NCBI GenBank assembly: GCA_022825265.1
Contig: JAJDXE010000004.1
Span: forward strand, 106,343 to 170,342
From: Dehalococcoidia bacterium
GTDB lineage: Bacteria > Chloroflexota > Dehalococcoidia > Bin125
DNA: 64,000 nt
Direction: 5' to 3'
In this document: piece after piece, positions 53,614-62,522 of the stretch
Numbering within the stretch: the first letter of the stretch is position 1
Layout: every line of letters starts with the position of its first letter
Translations under genes and position numbers: made by a program
The notes under the pieces: generated by a model
Seen by the model: only the letters and a program-made list of their open reading frames with translations
Database searches by the model: none
Told to the model about the DNA's origin: nothing

Positions 53614-54786
53614 ATGGTCAAACCAACCATGGCCGCCCAGAACCTGGGCACGGAGACGGCGTTCGAAGTCCTGGCCAGGGCCAACAAACTCGCCGCAGAG
53701 GGACGCTCGATCATCAACCTCGGCATCGGACAGCCGGACTTCGCCACGCCGGACAACATCGTCCAGGCGGGCGAGCGGGCGCTCGCGGAAGGCAAGCACG
53801 GCTACACGCCAGGCGCAGGGATTCCTGAGCTTCGGGATGCGGTCGCACGCGATCTCCAGCGCAGGCACGGCGCGGAGGTCGACCCCGACACCGTCCTGAT
53901 CACGCCCGGCGCCAAGCCGGTCATGTTCTTCGCCGCGCTGCTGATGGGCGAGCCAGGCGCCGAGATCATGTATCCCAACCCCGGATTCCCGATCTATGAG
54001 TCCGTGATCCGGTTCTCCGGAGCGACTCCGGTGCCGATCGAACTGCACGAGGCCGACGGATTCACGTTCGATCCGGACCAGGTGCTGAGCCAGATCAACG
54101 AACGCACCCGACTGATCATCCTCAACAGTCCGGCCAATCCGACCGGCGGCGTGTATTCACGCGACCAGGTCGAGCGCCTCGTCGAAGGGCTGGAACAATG
54201 GCCAGACGTGGTCATCCTCAGCGACGAGATCTACTCGCGCATCCTCTACGAAGGTCTCGAGCACACCTCCTGGCTCAACTACCCGCAGCTTCGCGACCGT
54301 CTGATCGTGCTCGACGGCTGGAGCAAGACCTACGCGATGACCGGTTGGCGGCTGGGCTTCGGCGTCTTCCCGCCGGCGCTGTTCCCCTACGCCGAGCGCC
54401 TCGCGATCAACAGCTATTCCTGCCCCAACGCCGCCACCCAATACGCAGCCATCGAGGCGCTGGACGGACCGCAGGAAGCCGTCGACATCATGACCACCGC
54501 CTTCGACGAGCGCCGCCAGGTGATCGTCAAGGAACTCAACGACGTCCCCGGCGTGAGTTGCGTCAACCCGCTCGGAGCGTTCTACGCCTTCCCCAACATC
54601 TCCGAGACCGGCATCGACGCCCGCACGCTCCAGGAACGGCTGCTCGAGGAAGCCGGACTCGCCGTGATCGCCGGGACCAGCTTCGGACACCTCGGCGAGG
54701 GCTACCTACGCTTCAGCTACGCGGCCTCGCTGGAGGAGATCGTCGAAGGCGTCGACAGAATGCGTACCCTGTTGGCCAACAGCTAG
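53614..54786 (+). CDS. pyridoxal-phosphate aminotransferase class I (aspartate/aromatic type)
   Basis: 390 aa. INLGIGQPDF, SPANPTGGVY, LSDEIYSRILYEG and the PLP-Lys segment VLDGWSKTYAMTGWRLG identify a fold-type I aminotransferase of the AspC/1Aγ group. It moves an amino group between an amino acid and a keto acid. GGAGG lies 6 nt before the ATG. The Sec-OsmC gene follows after 22 bp. Confidence 0.92.
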   Translation: MVKPTMAAQNLGTETAFEVLARANKLAAEGRSIINLGIGQPDFATPDNIVQAGERALAEGKHGYTPGAGIPELRDAVARDLQRRHGAEVDPDTVLITPGAKPVMFFAALLMGEPGAEIMYPNPGFPIYESVIRFSGATPVPIELHEADGFTFDPDQVLSQINERTRLIILNSPANPTGGVYSRDQVERLVEGLEQWPDVVILSDEIYSRILYEGLEHTSWLNYPQLRDRLIVLDGWSKTYAMTGWRLGFGVFPPALFPYAERLAINSYSCPNAATQYAAIEALDGPQEAVDIMTTAFDERRQVIVKELNDVPGVSCVNPLGAFYAFPNISETGIDARTLQERLLEEAGLAVIAGTSFGHLGEGYLRFSYAASLEEIVEGVDRMRTLLANS

Positions 54787-54808
54787 CCGACCCGGACAGG
54801 AGTGAGAC

Positions 54809-55279
54809 ATGGCCCGCTTCGAGTACATCTCACGCAACAAGCTTGAACTGAAGAACGGCATTCGCCATGCGACGCTGGGCGACGTACCCGAGCAGGTCGC
54901 CTACGGCGTCCAGGGCAAACTCAAGGAGCACTACGGGGTGCCGGAGAGCGCGCCGCCGATGACGGCCACCCTGGACCACATCGTCGCCGCGGTCGGCGGT
55001 TGAATGTACGGCACATTGGCGCGGGCGTTGTCCGCGCGCAAGGTCGAGTTCGACCCCAACACGTACAAGGCCGACGTCCTGGGCACGATCGAAGGCGAAG
55101 ACAACCAGACGATCCGGATCACGAAGATTCACGTGGTCTTCCAGATCCCGGGGATCGTTGAGGAACAGCGAGCCGCCGCCGAGCGGGCGGTGAAGTTCCA
55201 CGCGCCCGGCTGCCCGGCGCACGAGAGCGTCAAAGACGCGATCGACATCACCTGGGAAGCCGACTACGGAGACAACTAG
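54809..55279 (+). CDS. OsmC-family protein with selenocysteine
   Basis: 156 aa if TGA 55001-55003 is read as Sec (residue 65). Without it the gene splits into a 64-aa and a 91-aa piece, neither of which makes a whole OsmC fold. The junction reads LDHIVAAVGG-U-MYGTLARALSARK, where OsmC proteins have the conserved Gly-Gly-Cys at the start of the central helix. The second active-site residue is C135 (HAPGCPAHES). OsmC/Ohr proteins reduce organic hydroperoxides through this Cys pair, so Sec would be the peroxidatic residue. AGGAG precedes the ATG. The stop overlaps the convergent small gene (CTAG). Confidence 0.87.
55001..55041 (+). promoter_or_regulatory. putative bacterial SECIS element of the OsmC gene
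   Basis: The stem starts 12 nt after TGA: TTG then GCGCGG (55016-55024), loop GCGTTGT (55025-55031), CCGCGC (55032-55037), a bulged G and CAA. The loop starts 21 nt after TGA, the same as in the FTR gene, and has G first. An inner G-U/C-G extension would leave a GTT loop. Confidence 0.75.
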
Positions 55280-55518
55280 TCTTCAACCGGACGCCGAGCG
55301 TTCCAGACCACCTGCTTTGGCAGCGGCCCAGGCTGCGCCTGCGGTTCTACTACCGGGCGGTTGGCGACATCGCCGGTCGTGATGTCGACGAAGTCATCAA
55401 GCACGACCGGCTTCCCGCCAATCGTGAATCGCGCCATCTCCGAGATCGGGAAATTGCGATCGGGCTCTTCCGAATCCTCGTCCTCAATCTCGGGGTCGTC
55501 GCGTTCCTGGTCCGACAT
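55276..55518 (-). CDS. small acidic hypothetical protein
   Basis: 80 aa. The first 25 residues are almost all Asp/Glu/Arg/Ser (RDDPEIEDEDSEEPDR); then MARFTIGGKPVVLDDFVDITTGDVANRP looks like a short beta unit. I recognise no family. It is divergent from the RibD-type gene by 22 bp and its stop overlaps that of the OsmC gene. Confidence 0.55.
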   Translation of the reverse strand: MSDQERDDPEIEDEDSEEPDRNFPISEMARFTIGGKPVVLDDFVDITTGDVANRPVVEPQAQPGPLPKQVVWNARRPVED

Positions 55519-55528
55519 GCCCGCAACC

Positions 55529-55534
55529 TAGCAT
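55529..55534 (+). promoter_or_regulatory. putative -10 box (TAGCAT) of the RibD-type gene
   Basis: TAGCAT, 6 nt, ATG at 55541; no Shine-Dalgarno. Confidence 0.45.
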
Positions 55535-55540
55535 GAGTTC

Positions 55541-56293
55541 ATGACTCAACTGAATCGGGCCGAGATCGACTACACACGACTCAGCTTTCCCGATGTGCCA
55601 CCGGATCGGCCATTCGTGGCGATCAACATGGTCATGTCCGCCGATGGGCGGACGGTGGTGGACGGGACCGAGCGCGGACTCGGTTCGCAGCTCGATCAGC
55701 GGTTGATGCGGGAGTTACGGGTCCACTTCGACGTCGTCATGAACGGCGGTGCCACCTTCCGAGCCTCCGGCACTTCGGCCCGGCTGAACAACCCGGACCT
55801 CGAACAATGGCGAGTCGATCGAGGCTTGACGCCTTCACCGATCGCTGCCGTCCTCACACGGAGCGGGAATCTTCCACCCGAGCGACGCTTCTTCACCGAC
55901 TCGGGATTCGAGGCGATCATCTACCTCTCCAGCGCTGCCCCAGAGGACGTTCGACGAGAGCTCGAATCCAGGAGTAGACCAGTTGTCGTCGTGCCGGATG
56001 GCAATGAGGCAGCCGCAGCCCTGGATCACATGAGGAACGAGCTTGGCGCTTCAAGAGTCCTCCTTGAGGGCGGTGCGACGCTCAACGGCGATCTCATCCG
56101 TCAAGGTCTCGTCGACGAGTACTTCCTCACCCTCGCTCCAAGAATCACCGGCGGAGACGCCGCCCACCCCGCCGTCCGATGGCCCGGCGATCCCACCGCA
56201 TCGGGGATCAAGCGGCTCCAGTTACTCCACGCGATGCCCGCAGAGACGGGGGAGGTCTTCCTGCGTTACCGCGTCGACCGCTCCGAGGATTAG
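55541..56293 (+). CDS. RibD C-terminal/dihydrofolate reductase-like protein
   Basis: 250 aa. FVAINMVMSADGRTVVDGTERGLGS, VVMNGGATFRASGT and RVLLEGGATLNGDLIRQGLVDEYFLTLAP are the NADPH and substrate segments of the RibD_C fold. The deaminase half of RibD is absent, so it is a stand-alone reductase; riboflavin-type pyrimidine reduction or another small-molecule reduction are both possible. Confidence 0.87.
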   Translation: MTQLNRAEIDYTRLSFPDVPPDRPFVAINMVMSADGRTVVDGTERGLGSQLDQRLMRELRVHFDVVMNGGATFRASGTSARLNNPDLEQWRVDRGLTPSPIAAVLTRSGNLPPERRFFTDSGFEAIIYLSSAAPEDVRRELESRSRPVVVVPDGNEAAAALDHMRNELGASRVLLEGGATLNGDLIRQGLVDEYFLTLAPRITGGDAAHPAVRWPGDPTASGIKRLQLLHAMPAETGEVFLRYRVDRSED

Positions 56294-57234
56294 GTCTCCC
56301 GAACCAGCTTGCTGAGCGAGTGCAGCTCGACTCCGAGGGCTTTGCCTCGGATGGTGTTGCAGACCTCTCCGACGTAGACGTCTCCCTTTGAGTCCACGGC
56401 GATCCCGTGCGGAGCGATGAACTTGCCCGCATCGTCACCCTCGTCCGGGTGACCGAGCACCGCCAGCCGATTGCCTGAGCGGTCGTAGATGCTGACGCGG
56501 TGGCCGAGGCCCGGCGCGTCTTGCATGCCGCCCATCTCGTTCAGTTCGCCGATGTAGATGTTGCCGTCGGGCGCGAGGGTGAGGCCGTCGGGTCGGTGGA
56601 TGTTGTTCCACATGGTGACGAACTGGCCCGACTCCGAGAAGATCTGCACCCGATGGCACTCGCGGTCAGCGATGTAGAGCAGGCCGTCCTCGTCGATGGC
56701 GATGTTGTGCGGGCGGATGAACTGGCCGGCGTCGATGCCCGGCGTGCCCCAGGTCTGCTTGTGGTTGCCGTCGGCGTCGAAGCGATGGACGCAGGAGTTG
56801 CCATAACCGTCGGTGACGAAGATGTCGCCGGTCTTCGGGCTGACGGCCGCGTGGGTTGGGCGGTTGAAGGGCTTGCCGGCCCAGGCCGGAGCGGGGTTGT
56901 AGGGGTCGCCGAGCGTCTGCAGCAGCTCGCCGTCGGGCGACCAGCGGGTGATCGTGTGGGTCCCGTCGTCCGCGCCCCAGACGTCGCCCTCGGGGCCGAT
57001 CCAGATGCCGTGCGAGCGTTCCGTAAAGTTGCCCTGGCCCCAACTCCCGCGCCAGGCGCCGTCGGCGTCGAAGACCATAACCGGATGCTCGGTGTTACGG
57101 GTGAGCACATAGACCGTGTCATTGGTATCAACCGCTACGCCGGGGCATTCGACGAGCGTGACTCCGCCGGGCATTTGCTCCCATATGTCGAGCGCCGTGT
57201 ATGAAAAGTTCCCGTCAGAAAGTTGCGCTGGCAT
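56290..57234 (-). CDS. NHL-repeat beta-propeller protein
   Basis: 314 aa. Repeated units of the type FIRPHNIAIDEDGLLYIADRE and FIAPHGIAVDSKGDVYVGE give about six NHL blades, close to the peptidyl-alpha-hydroxyglycine lyase/SMP-30-like groups. It has no signal peptide. The role is not clear: a lyase, lactonase or binding protein. Stop overlaps that of the RibD-type gene by 4 bp. Confidence 0.82.
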   Translation of the reverse strand: MPAQLSDGNFSYTALDIWEQMPGGVTLVECPGVAVDTNDTVYVLTRNTEHPVMVFDADGAWRGSWGQGNFTERSHGIWIGPEGDVWGADDGTHTITRWSPDGELLQTLGDPYNPAPAWAGKPFNRPTHAAVSPKTGDIFVTDGYGNSCVHRFDADGNHKQTWGTPGIDAGQFIRPHNIAIDEDGLLYIADRECHRVQIFSESGQFVTMWNNIHRPDGLTLAPDGNIYIGELNEMGGMQDAPGLGHRVSIYDRSGNRLAVLGHPDEGDDAGKFIAPHGIAVDSKGDVYVGEVCNTIRGKALGVELHSLSKLVRET

Positions 57235-57356
57235 CGTTATGCTCCGCTCTTTGGCAGTCCTTTACCCGATCCCCAATCAGGTCGGCTGCGGGTGAGTCTA
57301 ACCGCCGAATACCCTGATGACATGGTGGGGAAGAGGTGCGTTCCCAGGAGCGTCCC

Positions 57357-59021
57357 ATGACTGATGGCGGCGGATCCACAGAACTCTCTTACCAAGTCGA
57401 CGCTTCCTCGCCGATTCAGTCGACCGTTGACACCGCCTCGGCCGAGTTTCAGGAAAATTCGGCCTGGATGCGCGGCCTTGTCGAAGAAATGAGGGAGCGC
57501 GAACGCATCGTTCGTGCCGGCGGCGGACAGCGCAGCGTCGACCGCCACCACGCCCGAGGCAAGCTCCTCGCCCGAGAGCGAATCGAGCGATTGCTCGACC
57601 CCGATTCTCCCTTCCTCGAGCTCTCCCCGCTCGCAGCCGACGGCATGTACGGCGACGAAGCGCCGGGCGCCGGGATCGTCACCGGCATCGGCCGAGCCGC
57701 CGGACGCGAAGTCATGATCGTCGCCAACGATGCGACCGTGAAGGGCGGTAGCTACTACCCGGTCACGGTCAAGAAGCACCTCCGAGCCCAGGAGATCGCC
57801 GCTCAGAACCGTCTGCCCTGCGTCTACCTCGTCGACTCGGGCGGCGCCTTCCTGCCGATGCAGGCCGACGTCTTCCCCGACCGCGACCATTTCGGCCGCA
57901 TCTTCTACAACCAGGCGACGATGTCGGCCGCCGGCATCCCGCAGATTGCGGCGGTGATGGGTTCCTGCACTGCCGGAGGCGCGTACGTGCCGGCGATGTC
58001 CGACGAGGCGATCATCGTCGACGGCGTCGGCACCATCTTCCTCGGCGGACCACCACTGGTCCGCGCCGCTACCGGCGAGCAAATCTCTGCCGAGGAACTC
58101 GGCGGCGGACTCGTACACACGCAGATTTCCGGCGTCGCCGATCATCTCGCAGAGGACGACGAACACGCCCTCGAACTGGTCCGCGCCGCCGTCGCCAATC
58201 TCGGCAGCGAGGCCGCCGCCGACTGGCCGGTCACGCCGTCCGACCGGATCGAGCCACCGCTCTACGACGCCGAAGAGATCTACGGCATCGTCCCGCAGTC
58301 GACTCGCAAGTCGTACGACATCCGCGAGCTGATCGCACGGATCGTGGATGGCTCGAGATTCCACGAGTTCAAGCCGTCATACGGCAGCACGCTCGTCTGC
58401 GGTTTCGCGAAGGTGATGGGTCATCCGGTCGGCATCGTCGCGAACAACGGCATCCTCTTCTCCGAGTCCGCGCTCAAGGGCGCGCATTTCATCCAGCTCT
58501 GCGCCAAGCGCGGTACGCCCCTGCTCTTCCTCCAGAACATCACCGGATTCATGGTCGGCCGACGCTACGAGCACGAAGGCATCGCCAAGCACGGCGCAAA
58601 GATGGTCACCGCCGTCGCCTGCGCCGAGGTGCCCAAGTTCTCGATTGTCCTCGGCGGTTCGTTCGGCGCCGGCAACTACGCCATGTGCGGCCGAGCCTAT
58701 TCGCCTCGCTTGCTCTGGACCTGGCCCAATGCCCGCGTCTCGGTGATGGGTGGAGAACAGGCGGCCAACGTGCTGCTCACTATCCGCCAGGATGCCCTCG
58801 CTCGACAGGGACAGGAAATGTCCCCCAACGAGCAGCGCGAGTTCATGGCCCCGACGTTGGAGAAGTACGAAGAGGAAGGCGCGGCCTACTACGGCTCGGC
58901 CCGGATCTGGGACGACGGCATCCTCGACCCGATCGATACCCGGCAAGCTCTCGGCGTCGGTCTCGCAGCCGCGCGCAACGCGCCGATCCCCGAATCTAAC
59001 TTCGGCGTCTTCCGGATGTAG
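57357..59021 (+). CDS. acyl-CoA carboxylase carboxyltransferase subunit (MccB type)
   Basis: 554 aa. The N-terminal half has [35 protein letters not shown] and [20 protein letters not shown]; the C-terminal half has [32 protein letters not shown] and [16 protein letters not shown]. These match the methylcrotonyl-CoA (or geranyl-CoA) carboxylase beta subunit. It moves CO2 from biotin to an acyl-CoA. No biotin carboxylase/BCCP subunit is in the window, so the partner must be elsewhere. GGAGC precedes the ATG. Confidence 0.9.
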   Translation: MTDGGGSTELSYQVDASSPIQSTVDTASAEFQENSAWMRGLVEEMRERERIVRAGGGQRSVDRHHARGKLLARERIERLLDPDSPFLELSPLAADGMYGDEAPGAGIVTGIGRAAGREVMIVANDATVKGGSYYPVTVKKHLRAQEIAAQNRLPCVYLVDSGGAFLPMQADVFPDRDHFGRIFYNQATMSAAGIPQIAAVMGSCTAGGAYVPAMSDEAIIVDGVGTIFLGGPPLVRAATGEQISAEELGGGLVHTQISGVADHLAEDDEHALELVRAAVANLGSEAAADWPVTPSDRIEPPLYDAEEIYGIVPQSTRKSYDIRELIARIVDGSRFHEFKPSYGSTLVCGFAKVMGHPVGIVANNGILFSESALKGAHFIQLCAKRGTPLLFLQNITGFMVGRRYEHEGIAKHGAKMVTAVACAEVPKFSIVLGGSFGAGNYAMCGRAYSPRLLWTWPNARVSVMGGEQAANVLLTIRQDALARQGQEMSPNEQREFMAPTLEKYEEEGAAYYGSARIWDDGILDPIDTRQALGVGLAAARNAPIPESNFGVFRM

Positions 59022-59026
59022 CTGCG

Positions 59027-61522
59027 ATGTCAAGCGCATCGATCAAACCGCAAACGGATTCGGCTGCCGGCGAACGCGGTCTCCCACACCTCACCGGACT
59101 CGACGGCATCCGCGGACTCGCAGCGCTGGCCGTCGTGCTCTTCCACGCCGGGGTTTCCTGGTTGCCCGCCGGATTCCTCGGAGTCGATGTCTTCTTCGTC
59201 GTCTCCGGGTTCCTGATCACCGCGCTGCTTGTTTCTGAACGCGAACGAGACTCCAGCACAGACCTCGGACAATTCTGGCTGCGCCGCGCCCGTCGCCTGC
59301 TGCCGGTGCTGGCGCTCGTACTCATCGTGACCACCGTCTACGCCGCGATCATGCTCCAGGAGACCCTGGGACAACACCTGCACGACGTCCTCATGGCCGC
59401 GATCTACGTCACCAACTGGGACCTGATCGTTCGCGGCGTGTCCTACTTCGAGATGTTCGAGCGTCCTTCTCAGTTGCGGCATCTCTGGTCGCTGGCGGTC
59501 GAGGAGCAGTTCTACATCATCTGGCCGGTGCTCTTCGCGCTGGTCATGCGCTTCCTCAACCTGCGCTGGCTCTGGTGCATCGTCGCGGCGCTTGGGGTGA
59601 TGTCGCTGATCTGGATGGTCATCCTCTTCACTCCGGGCGACGATCCCTCGCGCGTCTACTTCGGCAGCGATCCTCGCGCGTTCACGATTCTGATCGGCGT
59701 CGCCGTCGGACTGCTCTGGAAGCCCTGGCGATACAACTGGGGCAAGACGGTCGGCTACGTCATGGACCTGGTCGCCCTGCTGGGCATGGTCGTAATCGTC
59801 GGCGTCATGATCATCGGTCGGCACTGGACCGACTGGATGTACCCGTGGGGACTGCTGCTCACCTCGCTCTGCACGATCGTGCTGGTCGCCTTCGTCATCC
59901 GACCCGGCTCGCTGCTCGGCCGATTGCTGGAGGTCTCGCCGCTGCGCTGGCTCGGACAGCGCAGCTACAGCATCTATCTCTGGCACTGGCCGGTCCTGCT
60001 GGCCCTGCAGTGGGAGTTCAACTTCATCCCCAACACGATCGCGATCGTCGCGGTCGGACTGTTGGCCACCTTCGCGCTCTCCGAGCTCAGCTACCGCCTC
60101 GTCGAGGCGCCCATGCGCCGACCCCAGTTCTGGAGCAGCGAACGCTACCGCCGAGCCCTCGCCAATCCCGGTGCCATCGCCACGATGACGGCTTCACTGG
60201 CGCTCGCTGTATTCCTGGCGATGGTGGTCGGTTTCGTGCTGCTGCCCGGACGCTCCCCCTCCGACCTGCTCTTCTCCGCCTCAGCCGAACAGTCAGGTAA
60301 CAGCACCGAAATCATCGACGAGCCGGAGGACGAGCCGCCCGTAGTTCGCGAGGTGGTCGCTCGACCTGTTGTCCGCTCCGACCGGCGTCCAGCAGCACTG
60401 ATACCACCGACTACACCGGCAGAACCCGGAGCCACAGACCCAATCGACCGATCGACACCATTGGTCGACGGAGGAGGACGATCGGTGACGACGGTCCGGC
60501 CTCTCACGATCAGCGAAGGCGAAACAGATCCATCTGCTCGTGCAGCAATCCCCGAACCACTAGTCGAGTATCCGCCCGGCGAGTACTTCGCCAGGTACAC
60601 CGTCGAAGCGGGCGACTCTCCCTACGGACTGATGAACCGCTTCAACATCAGCCGAAGCCAGTTCATCGAACTCAACGGCGACCGCGCAGTCAGCATGCTT
60701 CATCCCGGCGATGTCCTCACGGTGCCCTGTCCCGGCACAGCCCCCTGCGCCTTCGTCCGCATCGAGCAGCTTGGAAAAGGCTGTGCGACCTGGGTATCGG
60801 ACGGCGACGAGCAGCGCGTCTGCAAGTCATCTACCTTCTTCGTCGAACTCCCGATTCGCTTCACCGCCGAGCCGGGCGGACCACTCGACGCCGCCCCGAC
60901 CTGGATCTGGGAAGGTGCCGAGTTGAAAGGCCCGGACTTCGTCCAGTTGCTCGAGCATCTGCAGGAATCCGACGCCTTCCCCACCGCGCTAACCCTGAAG
61001 TTCGGCCTGCCGCCGCTCGCCATCGGCGACTCAGTCATGGTCGGTGCCCGCTCGCGGCTCCAGGAAGTCGGCATTGAGGTCGACGCCGAGGTCGGACGCC
61101 TGGCTCACACCGCGATCGAGATCCTCAGAGCCGATATCAAGCAAAACGGTCCCCGCGACACGGTGATCTTCCAGGCCGTCGGAACCAATTTCCTCGACGC
61201 TCGCGGCTTCCAGAAACTGATCGAAGCCGCAGAAGGAGTCCGCCACCTGATCGTGCTCACGAGGCAGTTCCCACCCCGAGAACCGCTACTCAGCTACGAG
61301 CGCGACACCAACAAGATGCTCCGCGAAGAAGCAATCAAATACGACTGGATCACGCTCCTCGACTGGAACGAACTCACCAACGGCCGCGAAGACGAAGTCT
61401 CCTGGGACGGCACACATCTCAACGCGCTCGGTCGGCAGCTGTACACCGACCACATCCTCGCGGCCATCATGAGTCCTCCGCCACCGCAGTTCCACGACAT
61501 CGGCGGCGTCGGCGGAGGCTAG
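59027..61522 (+). CDS. acyltransferase 3 (OafA-like) with LysM and SGNH domains
   Basis: 831 aa. Residues 20-405 are the membrane acyltransferase-3 domain of about ten helices (GLDGIRGLAALAVVLFHAG with the catalytic His; GVDVFFVVSGFLIT; LRHLWSLAVEEQFYIIWP). A Pro/Thr-rich linker follows. A LysM motif (YTVEAGDSPYGLMNRFNISRSQFIELN, about 523-565) precedes a C-terminal SGNH hydrolase-like domain with IGDSVMVGARSRL (Ser) and WDGTHLNALG (Asp/His). It likely O-acetylates a cell-surface glycan, with LysM holding peptidoglycan. It is 5 bp from the carboxyltransferase gene. Confidence 0.9.
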   Translation: MSSASIKPQTDSAAGERGLPHLTGLDGIRGLAALAVVLFHAGVSWLPAGFLGVDVFFVVSGFLITALLVSERERDSSTDLGQFWLRRARRLLPVLALVLIVTTVYAAIMLQETLGQHLHDVLMAAIYVTNWDLIVRGVSYFEMFERPSQLRHLWSLAVEEQFYIIWPVLFALVMRFLNLRWLWCIVAALGVMSLIWMVILFTPGDDPSRVYFGSDPRAFTILIGVAVGLLWKPWRYNWGKTVGYVMDLVALLGMVVIVGVMIIGRHWTDWMYPWGLLLTSLCTIVLVAFVIRPGSLLGRLLEVSPLRWLGQRSYSIYLWHWPVLLALQWEFNFIPNTIAIVAVGLLATFALSELSYRLVEAPMRRPQFWSSERYRRALANPGAIATMTASLALAVFLAMVVGFVLLPGRSPSDLLFSASAEQSGNSTEIIDEPEDEPPVVREVVARPVVRSDRRPAALIPPTTPAEPGATDPIDRSTPLVDGGGRSVTTVRPLTISEGETDPSARAAIPEPLVEYPPGEYFARYTVEAGDSPYGLMNRFNISRSQFIELNGDRAVSMLHPGDVLTVPCPGTAPCAFVRIEQLGKGCATWVSDGDEQRVCKSSTFFVELPIRFTAEPGGPLDAAPTWIWEGAELKGPDFVQLLEHLQESDAFPTALTLKFGLPPLAIGDSVMVGARSRLQEVGIEVDAEVGRLAHTAIEILRADIKQNGPRDTVIFQAVGTNFLDARGFQKLIEAAEGVRHLIVLTRQFPPREPLLSYERDTNKMLREEAIKYDWITLLDWNELTNGREDEVSWDGTHLNALGRQLYTDHILAAIMSPPPPQFHDIGGVGGG

Positions 61523-61935
61523 CTAGGCAGCGACGCCTCGAACCCAGTCACCGAGACCACGTCCCGCCGCTTGAACAACCACTCGCCGTCCACCTTGACT
61601 ATGACATCCTCGTAGCCCAGCAAGACCGACGCCACCGACCCGTCCGGCGACGGCACCTTGAAGTCGAGGAAGCACTTGTGCTGGCAGGTGTCGCCGTCGA
61701 CCTCAAACAGATGGTTGTCGGTGAAGTGCATCCCGCCGGGAAACGCCTCAGCCAGTTGACCGCAGAAAGCCACCAGGTTGTCCCGACCCGCCGCTTGTCC
61801 AGCCGGCCCATTGAAGATGCCGTCCTCGGTGAAAGTCGCAGCCCAACCCTCACCGTCGGCTTGGTCAACCGTGTAGTTGTAGACCGAACAGAGATCGATG
61901 ATCGCAAACCGATCTTCAAGCGAAATCTTGCCCAT
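61519..61935 (-). CDS. SnoaL-like NTF2-fold protein
   Basis: 138 aa. ISLEDRFAIIDLCSVYNYTVDQADGEGWAATFTEDGIFNGP and GGMHFTDNHLFEVDGDTCQHKCFLDF match the SnoaL_4-type family (ring hydroxylating or cyclase-like small proteins). The substrate is unknown. AGAGGA precedes the ATG. Stop overlaps the acyltransferase stop (CTAG). Confidence 0.82.
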   Translation of the reverse strand: MGKISLEDRFAIIDLCSVYNYTVDQADGEGWAATFTEDGIFNGPAGQAAGRDNLVAFCGQLAEAFPGGMHFTDNHLFEVDGDTCQHKCFLDFKVPSPDGSVASVLLGYEDVIVKVDGEWLFKRRDVVSVTGFEASLPS

Positions 61936-61959
61936 GGTTGCTGTCCTCTCGACTTCTTT

Positions 61960-62002
61960 GCTCCCCCCTCTGGGGGGAGCTGTCCCGCAGGGACTGAGGG
62001 GG
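61960..62002 (+). repeat. two-hairpin GC-rich dispersed repeat, copy 7
   Basis: Arms GCTCCCCCC and GGGGGGAGC around TCT, then GTCCC/GGGAC with GCA loop, tail TGAGGGGG. It lies between two minus-strand genes, 22 bp after the RidA stop. Confidence 0.9.
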
Positions 62003-62023
62003 CTCCCCGCGGCGATGGTGGTG

Positions 62024-62422
62024 CTAGTCCAACACCGCGATCGCCTCGACCTCGATCATGAACTCGGGCGCCGCCAGCGCCTGCACGCCGATCAAGGTGC
62101 TCGCCGGCGCCGTTGACCCCTCAAAAACCGCCTTCCGAGCGTCGTTCAACGCCCGACCCATCTCCGGGTTGTAGTTGACGATGTAGACGTTCGTCTTGGC
62201 CACGTCGGCCGGCGTCGCTCCAGCGGCCTCGATCGCGATGGCGAGGTTTTCGTAGGCCTTCTTCGCCTGCGCGGCGAAGTCGCCTACGCCGACGATCCCT
62301 CCGTCGACATCCCAGGCCACCTGGCCCGAGATGTAGATCGTCTTGCTTCCGCTCGCCGCGACGACCTGCGTGAACGATCGCAGGTTGACCAGTCCGTCGG
62401 GGTGAATGTGGTCCAGTCCCAT
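62024..62422 (-). CDS. RidA/YjgF-family protein
   Basis: 132 aa. VVAASGSKTIYISGQVAWD, FAAQAKKAYENLAIAIEAAGATPADVAKTNVYIV and STLIGVQALAAPEFMIEVEAIAVL are the RidA core; the Arg that binds the carboxylate in true RidA (in the RVxxxxxLP region) is not obvious here. It probably deaminates reactive enamines or imines, or belongs to a Rid subfamily with other work. AGGAG lies 7 nt before ATG 62422. Confidence 0.87.
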   Translation of the reverse strand: MGLDHIHPDGLVNLRSFTQVVAASGSKTIYISGQVAWDVDGGIVGVGDFAAQAKKAYENLAIAIEAAGATPADVAKTNVYIVNYNPEMGRALNDARKAVFEGSTAPASTLIGVQALAAPEFMIEVEAIAVLD

Positions 62423-62522
62423 GAATGCTCCTCTTCCGGTGCTCGTTGCCAATCAGTCTCGCTGGACGCTTACGATAGCGTCGAACACACTCATCCGCCT
62501 GATCGAGAACCAGGAGCAGACC

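Noticed and set aside
55004..55279. Separate 91-aa gene starting at ATG 55004
   Set aside because: It has no ribosome-binding site and begins in the middle of the OsmC fold, right after the active-site residue.
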